A DNA stretch of 5,390 bases from Pseudomonadota bacterium (GTDB taxonomy: Bacteria; Pseudomonadota; Alphaproteobacteria; Micropepsales; Micropepsaceae): positions 1-5,390 of the forward strand of contig JANYBR010000438.1 in NCBI GenBank assembly GCA_025360685.1, written 5' to 3'. Below the pieces are notes generated by a model. It searched no databases and was not told the DNA's origin. It worked only from the letters and a program-made list of their open reading frames with translations. The position numbers and the translations under genes are program-made. Of this stretch, positions 1 to 5,390 are shown in pieces (position 1 is the stretch's first letter; each line of letters begins with the position of its first letter).

Positions 1-763
1 GCTTCCAGTACGTCATCTGCGCACCGGGACGGACGACAAAGCATTGCTGATCGAAGTGGTAGTACGAAATCACCTGACCGGCCTGGACCGCGGCGGCATG
101 ATTGGAACCGAAATCGAGGATCCAATGCGAGCCGTCGACGAACTTCCAGGCGCCGGCAACGAACGCGACTTGTGCGGTCGCCGGATTGAAGCCGATGCAG
201 TCCTCTGCACCCATTCCACCGCCGCCGCCATAACCCCCGCCGCCGGGTCCACCGCCGCCGCCGGGGCCGCCACCATAGCCGCCACCGCCGGGTCCGCCAC
301 CGCCGCCATAACCACCGCCATAACCGCCATGGCTGAGCCTGCCACTCATGTCATAGTCGCGGCGTCCGGAACCGTCGTTGAAATCGGTCAGTACCTCGAA
401 GCGCAAATTTCCGCCGCCGCCCCTGCGCAGAATGATCAGCTTGTTGGCAAAACCGGCATTGAAATTCGCCGTGACGCTGCGAATGTCGCTTGAACCAGGA
501 TCCTCGGCATAGGAATGGCCAAGACGGACGCCCCAGTTGCAGTCCGTCGGGTGGCATTGTCCGAAGACGCGTATCTTGACCTGATTGCCGCCGGCCGGCG
601 TCACCACAACGCGGGTTATGCCGCTTGTGTCGGAATCGGTATTGACCCAAGAGCCCAGAAAGTCGGACACGTCGGCCAAAGCCGGGCCCGTCGCAAGCGC
701 TGCTGCAAACAGTGCCGCCGCGACGGCCGGTACGGCGCCGCGTCTCAAAGCTTGAAATGTCAT
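1..763 (-). CDS. Secreted two-domain protein with Gly/Tyr/Pro-rich linker, partial (C-terminus beyond left edge)
   Basis: The frame is open from ATG at 763 down to the window edge (254 codons, no stop). The start has a ribosome-binding site, GGGAGA on the minus strand (769-774), 5 nt away. Residues 1-30 form a signal peptide: RR at 7-8, an Ala/Leu-rich core, and a cleavage site after ALA (28-30), so export is expected. Residues 33-143 form a compact, probably beta-rich domain with FLGSWVN (35-41), GITRV (48-52) and a Cys pair in QCHPTDCNWG (C70, C75). Residues 146-183 are a linker made only of Gly, Tyr and Pro. Residues 188-254 start a second domain with C189, the WKFVDGSHW motif (206-214), DFG (217-219) and C241. 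Both domains resemble, from memory, ones recurring in uncharacterised secreted bacterial proteins; no enzyme motif is seen and no function can be assigned. The paired Cys suggest disulfides in an oxidising compartment. It is divergent from lepA. The gene is confident; its function is unknown. Confidence 0.85.
   Translation of the reverse strand, partial: MTFQALRRGAVPAVAAALFAAALATGPALADVSDFLGSWVNTDSDTSGITRVVVTPAGGNQVKIRVFGQCHPTDCNWGVRLGHSYAEDPGSSDIRSVTANFNAGFANKLIILRRGGGGNLRFEVLTDFNDGSGRRDYDMSGRLSHGGYGGGYGGGGGPGGGGYGGGPGGGGGPGGGGYGGGGGMGAEDCIGFNPATAQVAFVAGAWKFVDGSHWILDFGSNHAAAVQAGQVISYYHFDQQCFVVRPGAQMTYWK
215..328 (-). repeat. Low-complexity Gly/Tyr/Pro coding repeat (linker)
   Basis: Codons 146-183 of the secreted protein encode only Gly, Tyr and Pro. 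The block reads as degenerate copies of units such as GGGPGGGGYGG, with Tyr at 148, 152, 166 and 178 and Pro at 158, 170 and 174. In DNA it is an imperfect GGC/GGT trinucleotide array. It separates the two Cys-containing domains and is probably a flexible linker. Such arrays can vary in length between strains. Confidence 0.8.
674..763 (-). other. Sec-type signal peptide of the secreted Gly-rich protein
   Basis: Codons 1-30 show an n-region with two Arg (7-8), a hydrophobic Ala/Leu/Val stretch (about 10-24) and a c-region ending in PALA before DVSD. This fits the A-x-A rule for signal peptidase I. There is no lipobox Cys, so the product should be a soluble or surface-released protein rather than a lipoprotein. 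The RR pair lacks the rest of a Tat motif. Confidence 0.8.
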
Positions 764-998
764 GGCGGTCTCCCACTGCGCCCGCAGCCGCCCCCCTCAA
801 GGCCCCACAGGATCGTGGTTGCCACACTACGCTCTACGCCAGCTTCGCGACAGGGTGGACCGCCGTCCGTGCCGCCGCTATACCCCGCCCTCGGGCCTCA
901 AGCAGCGAAGCGATAGGCCATCAAATCGGCCTCAAGCAGCCAAGCGATAGGCCAGCAAAATCGGCCCCAGCCCGCGCAGCTATGGCCAAAGAGAATTG
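764..998. other. Divergent intergenic region between the secreted-protein gene and lepA
   Basis: These 235 nt must carry the promoters of both divergent genes, but I cannot point to a convincing -35/-10 pair on either strand. The region holds a 34-bp tandem duplication (894-960) close to lepA and a small GTGG-TTG-CCAC inverted repeat (815-825). The several open frames crossing it have no homology I recognise and look like GC-rich shadows. Confidence 0.6.
894..960. repeat. 34-bp imperfect tandem duplication upstream of lepA
   Basis: Copy 1 (894-927) and copy 2 (928-960 or so) start with GGCCTCAAGCAG and share AAGCGATAGGCCA. The offset is 34 bp. Aligned bases differ at 907/941 (G/C) and 921/955 (T/G), and copy 2 has one extra A in its A-run. 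The next bases (TCGGCC) begin a third partial match at 961-966. The array ends about 33 nt before the lepA start, so it lies in the probable leader or promoter. It could be a slippage duplication or a duplicated protein-binding site. Confidence 0.85.
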
Positions 999-999
999 A
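982..999 (+). other. Possible 5-codon upstream ORF (MAKEN) overlapping the lepA start
   Basis: ATG at 982 is followed by four codons and TGA at 997-999, whose final A is the A of the lepA ATG (TGATG). This arrangement would allow translational coupling. There is no good ribosome-binding site for the mini-ORF itself, and such short frames arise by chance, so this is weak. It could equally be only leader sequence. Confidence 0.2.
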
Positions 1000-2801
1000 T
1001 GAGCGATCTGTCCCATATCCGGAATTTTTCCATCGTCGCCCATATCGACCATGGCAAATCCACGCTCGCCGACCGCCTCATTCAGTTCACCGGCGGCCTG
1101 ACGAACCGTGAGATGAAGGAGCAGGTGCTCGATTCCATGGATATCGAGCGTGAACGCGGAATCACCATCAAGGCGCAAACGGTTCGGCTCACCTACAAGG
1201 CAAAGAACGGCCAGACCTACATCCTCAATCTCATGGACACGCCGGGCCATGTCGACTTCGCCTATGAAGTCAGCCGCTGTCTGGCCGCCTGCGAGGGCGC
1301 GCTGCTCGTCGTCGATGCGAGCCAGGGCGTCGAAGCGCAGACTCTCGCCAATGTCTATCAGGCGATGGACGCGAATCTGGAAATCGTGCCGGTCCTCAAC
1401 AAGATCGACCTGCCGGCCGCCGAACCCGAGCGCATCCGCCAGCAGATCGAGGACGTGATCGGCATCGACGCATCGGAGGCGGTCAGCATCTCCGCCAAGA
1501 CCGGTCTGAACATCGATCAGGTTCTCGAGGCGATCGTCGCCCGCCTGCCCGCGCCCAAGGGTGATGCCACGGCACCTCTGAAAGCGCTTCTGGTCGACAG
1601 CTGGTACGACGCCTATCTCGGCGTCGTGGTGCTGGTGCGCATCGTCGACGGCGAACTGAAGAAAGGCCAGAAGATTCGCATGATGCAAGCCGACGCCGTC
1701 TATCAGGTCGAGCGCGTGGGCGTGTTCACGCCCAAGCAGGAAACCGTCGAGGTGCTCGGCCCCGGCGAAGTCGGATTCCTCACCGCGCAGATCAAGCAGG
1801 TCGCCGACACCCAGGTCGGCGACACGATCACCGACGAAAAGAAAGGCGCGACCGTTCCCCTGCCCGGTTTCAAGCCGGCGCAGCAGGTGGTGTTCTGCGG
1901 CCTGTTTCCGGTCGACGCCGCCCTGTTCGAGGATCTGCGCGAGGCCTTGGGCCGGCTGCATCTGAACGATGCCAGCTTCACCTACGAGATGGAATCCTCC
2001 GCCGCGCTCGGCTTCGGCTTTCGCTGCGGTTTCTTGGGACTGCTACATCTGGAGATCGTGCGCGAACGGCTGGAGCGCGAATTCAATCTCGATCTCATCG
2101 CCACCGCGCCGAGCGTGATCTATCACATCCATCTGCGCGACGGCACAGTGAAGGAATTGCACAATCCGACCGACATGCCCGATGTGATGCAGATCGAGCG
2201 CATCGACGAGCCCTGGATCAAGGCGACAATCCTGGTACCGGACGACTATCTCGGTTCCGTGCTGAAGCTCTGCGAGGATCGCCGCGGCCGCCAAGTCGAG
2301 CTGACCTATGCCAGCGCGCGCGCCATGGTCGTCTACAAGCTGCCGCTCAACGAGGTCGTGTTCGATTTCTACGACCGGCTGAAATCGGTTTCGCGCGGCT
2401 ATGCCAGCTTCGACTATCACATCGACGACTATGAAGAAGGCGACCTCGTCAAGATGTCGATCCTGGTCAACGGTGATCCGGTGGACGCACTCTCGATGGT
2501 AGTCAATCGGCAGCGCGCGGAAGGCCGCGGCCGCGCCATGTGCGAGAAGCTGAAGGAACTGATTCCGCGCCACATGTTCGTCATCCCGATCCAGGCGGCG
2601 ATCGGCGGCAAGATCATCGCGCGCGAAACGCTCTCGGCGCTGCGCAAGGACGTCACCGCGAAATGCTATGGCGGCGACATCACGCGCAAGCGCAAGCTCC
2701 TCGACAAACAGAAAGAGGGCAAGAAGAAGATGCGCCAGTTCGGCAAGGTCGAGATCCCGCAGGAAGCCTTCATCGCCGCGCTGAAGATGGATCAGGACTA
2801 G
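999..2801 (+). CDS. lepA: Elongation factor 4 (LepA), ribosome-associated translational GTPase
   Basis: Complete 600-residue protein, the usual length for LepA. It hydrolyses GTP on the ribosome; the family is linked to back-translocation of stalled ribosomes and to initiation or ribosome assembly, and is cytosolic or membrane-associated. The GTPase motifs are intact: G1 AHIDHGKST (14-22), G2 RGIT (53-56), G3 DTPGH (80-84, with catalytic-type H84), G4 NKID (134-137) and G5 SAK (165-167). EF-G-like domains II, III and V follow (roughly 190-480), with no EF-G domain IV. The LepA-specific C-terminal domain ends in the hallmark KCYGGDITRKRKLLDKQKEG (555-574) and a Lys-rich stretch before KVEIPQEAF. 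I chose ATG 999, giving MSDLSHIRNFS; an adjacent TTG at 996 would add one residue. The ribosome-binding site is a modest AGAGA (990-994). It stands alone, divergent from the secreted-protein gene and 238 nt before the next long gene. Confidence 0.98.
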   Translation: MSDLSHIRNFSIVAHIDHGKSTLADRLIQFTGGLTNREMKEQVLDSMDIERERGITIKAQTVRLTYKAKNGQTYILNLMDTPGHVDFAYEVSRCLAACEGALLVVDASQGVEAQTLANVYQAMDANLEIVPVLNKIDLPAAEPERIRQQIEDVIGIDASEAVSISAKTGLNIDQVLEAIVARLPAPKGDATAPLKALLVDSWYDAYLGVVVLVRIVDGELKKGQKIRMMQADAVYQVERVGVFTPKQETVEVLGPGEVGFLTAQIKQVADTQVGDTITDEKKGATVPLPGFKPAQQVVFCGLFPVDAALFEDLREALGRLHLNDASFTYEMESSAALGFGFRCGFLGLLHLEIVRERLEREFNLDLIATAPSVIYHIHLRDGTVKELHNPTDMPDVMQIERIDEPWIKATILVPDDYLGSVLKLCEDRRGRQVELTYASARAMVVYKLPLNEVVFDFYDRLKSVSRGYASFDYHIDDYEEGDLVKMSILVNGDPVDALSMVVNRQRAEGRGRAMCEKLKELIPRHMFVIPIQAAIGGKIIARETLSALRKDVTAKCYGGDITRKRKLLDKQKEGKKKMRQFGKVEIPQEAFIAALKMDQD

Positions 2802-2811
2802 GCGCGCAAGC

Positions 2812-2988
2812 TTGCAAAGCCCCGTGTCGCTGGATTACGCCGTTTTGCGTTTCGGCAACCTCCTGATTTTCGTGCCAACTGCGCTCTCCGCGAGATTTGC
2901 GATGGGCCGCGAGCGGCTCAACGGCGACAAATGGTTGGGGGTGCTGCGGGTTGCCGCCGGCGCTGGCCGCGACGCCTGCAGATTTTGA
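2812..2988 (+). CDS. Possible small protein (58 aa), unsupported hypothetical
   Basis: The frame runs from TTG 2812 (alternative GTG 2824) to TGA 2986-2988, 10 nt after lepA. I do not recognise the product. It has a moderately hydrophobic middle (NLLIFVPTALSARFAM) and then a basic tail rich in Arg, Lys and Gly. By my count about 77% of its codons end in G or C, similar to real genes here, which is the only reason to list it. Against it: there is no ATG near the beginning, only an AGG (2800-2802) at plausible ribosome-binding distance, and GC-rich DNA gives chance frames of this length often. It may also be a decayed gene fragment. Confidence 0.2.
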   Translation: MQSPVSLDYAVLRFGNLLIFVPTALSARFAMGRERLNGDKWLGVLRVAAGAGRDACRF

Positions 2989-3026
2989 CGCAGATCAGCC
3001 GCAATTGGGCGTAAACTTCCGATTCA

Positions 3027-3034
3027 GGGGGGGG
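3027..3034 (+). promoter_or_regulatory. G8 homopolymer acting as ribosome-binding site
   Basis: Eight consecutive G (CA-G8-TAAAT-ATG) end 5 nt before the ATG at 3040, the right distance for a Shine-Dalgarno element. This supports that start. A pure G-run is an atypical form and could slip in length. Confidence 0.6.
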
Positions 3035-3039
3035 TAAAT

Positions 3040-4854
3040 ATGCCGACAGATTTCGTCGTACGGCCGCCGACATTCCTGCAGTCGCTGCTGAAGGCGCTCG
3101 GACCAAGCGGCAATGCGCGCGTTGCCGCCGGACTGGCACAGGGCATCGTGCTCTATGGCCTGTATCGCTCGGCGGATGCACATATCTGGCCGTCGACCGA
3201 TCCCTATTGGCGAGCCTCGCTCACCTTGGTGTTCGTCTACGTTCCGGTTCTCTACATCCAGGCTGTCGGGAGCGTGCGCAGTTTCAATCTGGCGATCTGG
3301 ATGGCCGGCGCGGCAGTCCTGTTGGCCGGGCTCGCCTGGCACGACATCTGGCGGCAGTGGGACAGCGCGGCCGGCAGCCACGCGTCAGTGAGTTTTGCGT
3401 TGCTCTTCTTCTCCGCAATTGGCTTGTTCGTCGCCCACTCTCTGGTGTGTGCGGCCGATGCCGAACGCAAATACATCGCGCGCTATACGGCTTATTTTGA
3501 CGCTGCCTGGAAGCTCGGCGTGCAACTGGCACTCACCTTCGCCTTTGTCGCGGTGTTCTGGGGCGTGCTGTGGCTCGGCGCTGTCCTGTTCAGCCTGATT
3601 GAACTTAGTTTCATCGAGACCCTGATCGAAAAATCCTGGTTTGCGATTCCCGCGACGACCCTGGCGACGGCCGCGGCCATTCACATCACCGACGTTCGCG
3701 TGCGCCTGGTCACGGACATCCGGGGAATTGTCCTTTCCCTCCTGTCCTGGTTGTTGCCGCTCATGACGCTGATCGCAGTCGGATTCATCGCAAGTCTGCT
3801 GTTTACCGGCCTGGAGCCGCTATGGGCGACGCGCAAGGCCGCTGCGATTCTTTTGACCGCCGTGGCGAGCGTGGTGGTCCTGATCAACGCCGCCTATCAG
3901 AACGGAGAGCCGCCGCATCATGTCCCGTTTGTTCTGCGCTATTCCGAGTTTGCGGCCACCCTGGTGCTGGTACCGCTCGCCGTTCTGGCGGCGTACGCCT
4001 TGGGCTTGCGCATCGATCAATATGGCCTGACCGTCGAACGCATCATCACGGCTGCCTGCGTTGTCCTGGCGCTGGGTTACGCCATCGGCTACGCCACGGC
4101 GGCCGTTACCTCACTGCGGCAAGGGGCATGGATGCAGCGGCTGGAGGCGGTCAATATCAGCTTGGCGTTCGCCGTTCTGGCAATCCTCGTCTTCCTCTTT
4201 TCGCCCATCGGCGATCCAGCGCGTCTTTCGGTCGACAGCCAGATGGCACGACTGGCGAGCGGAACTGTCGCGGCGGGAGATTTCGATTACGACTATCTCA
4301 AGACCAATGGCGGCCGCTATGGCAAGGATGCGCTCCACGCGCTTGTGGCGGCAGAGTTCGGCGCAAAGACGGGATTGATCCGCAAACTGGCTCAGGCGGC
4401 ACTCGATGGATATGGCAATCTGGCGAGCCGTCAGGCAGGAGTCGACATCGGCCGCAATGTCACCGTCTATCCTGCCACGCGTGAATTGCCGCGCAGCTTG
4501 TTGGCCCAGGACTGGTCCAGAATTGTCGGCGCGCCGGCGTGCCTGACGACACCGGAGCGCAAGTGTGACGCGTTTTTCGCTGACCTCGACGGCGACGGAA
4601 CCGACGAACTGGTTCTGACGACAGGCAACGATACATTCTTCTGGGGAGCCATCCTTCAGGTCGGGCCGGACGGGCTGTGGAAGCCGGTCGGCACCGTGAA
4701 CGGCCATTGTTCCGGCATGCTGGCCGCGCTCAAGAAAGGCGAAGCCTCTGTCGTACCCTCGCAGTCGCTTTGGCGCGATTGGGTGGTTATGGGCGTGCAT
4801 CTGCATCCGGCCCGTTCGGGCGAGCCGCAACAGCCCTGCCCGCGCCAGTTCTAA
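3040..4854 (+). CDS. Polytopic inner-membrane protein, DUF4153-type, with C-terminal soluble domain
   Basis: 604 residues starting at ATG 3040, 5 nt after a G8 ribosome-binding tract. About ten hydrophobic segments lie at roughly 30-44, 58-78, 84-100, 117-137, 159-187, 229-256, 265-284, 302-324, 335-357 and 371-389. The second half matches my memory of DUF4153 proteins: GLRIDQYGLTVERI (322-335), an Ala/Gly-rich helix with GYAIGYA, and then FSPIGDPARLSVDSQMARL (387-405), followed by FDYDYLKTNGGRYGKDAL (415-432). After residue 389 the chain is soluble. It contains C501, C509, C557 and C600, and DLDGDGTDELVL (515-526), which resembles the calcium loops of FG-GAP/EF-hand-like repeats. The Cys and this motif suggest that the tail is outside the cytoplasm, though topology is uncertain. 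The biochemical role is unknown and no catalytic motif is seen. It is 76 nt upstream of hisH on the same strand, so co-transcription is possible. Confidence 0.9.
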   Translation: MPTDFVVRPPTFLQSLLKALGPSGNARVAAGLAQGIVLYGLYRSADAHIWPSTDPYWRASLTLVFVYVPVLYIQAVGSVRSFNLAIWMAGAAVLLAGLAWHDIWRQWDSAAGSHASVSFALLFFSAIGLFVAHSLVCAADAERKYIARYTAYFDAAWKLGVQLALTFAFVAVFWGVLWLGAVLFSLIELSFIETLIEKSWFAIPATTLATAAAIHITDVRVRLVTDIRGIVLSLLSWLLPLMTLIAVGFIASLLFTGLEPLWATRKAAAILLTAVASVVVLINAAYQNGEPPHHVPFVLRYSEFAATLVLVPLAVLAAYALGLRIDQYGLTVERIITAACVVLALGYAIGYATAAVTSLRQGAWMQRLEAVNISLAFAVLAILVFLFSPIGDPARLSVDSQMARLASGTVAAGDFDYDYLKTNGGRYGKDALHALVAAEFGAKTGLIRKLAQAALDGYGNLASRQAGVDIGRNVTVYPATRELPRSLLAQDWSRIVGAPACLTTPERKCDAFFADLDGDGTDELVLTTGNDTFFWGAILQVGPDGLWKPVGTVNGHCSGMLAALKKGEASVVPSQSLWRDWVVMGVHLHPARSGEPQQPCPRQF

Positions 4855-4930
4855 ACGCGGCGCATTTGCTCTAAGAGGATCGCCTTTTCGCGGGCCTTCC
4901 GCGCAGCCCCTACGTTGGCAGATATTCCCC
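4855..4930. other. Short gap before hisH
   Basis: The gap holds a small GC hairpin (CGCGG 4889-4893 with CCGCG 4899-4903, 5-nt loop) without a T-run after it on the plus strand, so it is a poor intrinsic terminator. No good ribosome-binding site stands in the last 15 nt before the hisH ATG; the purine-rich AAGAGGA (4873-4879) is too far away to serve. Confidence 0.45.
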
Positions 4931-5390
4931 ATGCGTCCCGTTGTGGCCTTGATCGATTACGGCTCGGGCAATCTGCGCTCGGCGGAGAAAGCGCTTGCAC
5001 GCGCCGCAAGCGAACGCGCGTCCGCGCTGGACATCGTGGTGACGTCGGACTCTCAGATCGTGGCCAAAGCCGAACGCATCGTGCTGCCGGGGGTGGGCGC
5101 CTTCGCCGATTGCATGGCGGGACTATCGGCCCTGCCCGCCATGATCGAGGCCCTGAACGATGCCGTGATCCGGCGTCGAACGCCGTTTCTTGGAATCTGT
5201 GTCGGCATGCAACTCATGACCGAGGTCGGGCGCGAATTCGGCCATCATACAGGACTACGCTGGATCGAGGGCGAAGTGGACAAGCTGACGCCGTCCGATC
5301 CCGCTCTCAAGATTCCGCAGATGGGGTGGAACGAACTGAACCTGACGCGCGAGCACCCGCTGTTCGCAGGCATCCCGTCGGGATCGCATG
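4931..5390 (+). CDS. hisH: Imidazole glycerol phosphate synthase, glutaminase subunit HisH, partial (C-terminus beyond right edge)
   Basis: 153 codons are present of a family usually near 200-215. HisH hydrolyses glutamine and passes ammonia to HisF, which makes IGP and AICAR from PRFAR in histidine biosynthesis; the complex is cytosolic. The class I glutamine amidotransferase fold shows as VALIDYGSGNLRS (5-17), the oxyanion strand PGVGAF (53-58) and the nucleophile elbow GICVGMQLM (88-96) with catalytic C90. The conserved PQMGWN (129-134) follows. The His and Glu of the catalytic triad lie past the window. The start at ATG 4931 fits the family N-terminus, although the ribosome-binding site is weak. 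A loop rich in Ala, Ser and Arg (24-33) lengthens the region before IVVTSD (35-40), as in many alphaproteobacterial HisH. hisA and hisF would be expected downstream but cannot be seen. Confidence 0.96.
   Translation, partial: MRPVVALIDYGSGNLRSAEKALARAASERASALDIVVTSDSQIVAKAERIVLPGVGAFADCMAGLSALPAMIEALNDAVIRRRTPFLGICVGMQLMTEVGREFGHHTGLRWIEGEVDKLTPSDPALKIPQMGWNELNLTREHPLFAGIPSGSH

Larger units (their letters stand above)
2802..3039. other. Intergenic region after lepA
   Basis: This 238-nt stretch has no rRNA- or tRNA-like feature that I can see. A perfect 10-bp palindrome, GCAAGCTTGC (2806-2815), lies just after the lepA stop but has no loop. A GC hairpin (2904-2909 with 2914-2919, loop CGAG, one G-T pair) lacks a following T-run, so neither is a convincing intrinsic terminator. 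The promoter of the downstream membrane-protein gene may lie here but is not recognisable. A 58-codon open frame fills most of the region and is listed separately. Confidence 0.5.

Noticed and set aside
44..493. 149-residue plus-strand frame with Ala/Thr-rich repeats
   Set aside because: This is the complement of the Gly-rich array; the minus-strand frame has the signal peptide, ribosome-binding site and domain structure.
815..825. GTGG-TTG-CCAC inverted repeat as an operator
   Set aside because: Four-base arms are expected by chance in 235 nt of GC-rich DNA, and no second copy supports it.
894..966. CRISPR array
   Set aside because: There are only two full copies, directly abutting with no spacers; this is a tandem duplication.
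921..1961. 346-residue open frame antisense to lepA
   Set aside because: It lies opposite a complete, highly conserved lepA. Its composition (many His, Asp, Leu, Arg) is that of a reverse-complement shadow in GC-rich DNA, and it has no recognisable domain.
2904..2919. GC hairpin after lepA as an intrinsic terminator
   Set aside because: The stem is short with one G-T pair, and no T-run follows on either strand.
4889..4903. Hairpin between the membrane gene and hisH as a terminator
   Set aside because: It has only five base pairs and no T-run downstream on the plus strand; on the minus strand the tract is A, not T.
4111..4932. 273-residue minus-strand frame opposite the DUF4153 C-terminus
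   Set aside because: It is a shadow rich in Arg, Cys and Gln, opposite a frame with membrane segments and family motifs. It has no start context of note.

Overview
The window (5,390 bp, GC-rich, strong G/C preference at third codon positions) looks like chromosomal DNA of an alphaproteobacterium. This rests on the alphaproteobacterial style of the LepA and HisH sequences and on a DUF4153-type membrane protein. The genus cannot be fixed from the window; a Rhizomicrobium- or Rhodospirillales-like source is only a guess.

Layout. (1) Positions 1-763, minus strand: the 5' part of a gene for a secreted protein. It has a signal peptide, a Cys-containing beta-rich domain, a 38-residue Gly/Tyr/Pro linker and a second small domain cut by the window edge. 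(2) Positions 764-998: a divergent intergenic region with a 34-bp imperfect tandem duplication just upstream of lepA. (3) Positions 999-2801, plus strand: complete lepA (elongation factor 4). (4) Positions 2802-3039: a gap with no clear terminator but with an unlisted 58-codon open frame of coding-like composition. (5) Positions 3040-4854, plus strand: a 604-residue polytopic membrane protein of DUF4153 type with a C-terminal soluble domain bearing a DxDGDGxDE calcium-loop-like motif. (6) Positions 4931-5390, plus strand: the 5' part of hisH, the glutaminase subunit of imidazole glycerol phosphate synthase, cut by the right edge.

The genes do not form one pathway. lepA is a translation housekeeping gene, hisH probably opens a histidine biosynthesis run continuing to the right, and the two envelope proteins are of unknown function. 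I see no mobile element, CRISPR array, tRNA or rRNA, and no convincing new multi-gene system. The points most worth a second look are the secreted Gly-rich two-domain protein, the soluble domain of the DUF4153 protein, the repeat upstream of lepA and the small frame after lepA.
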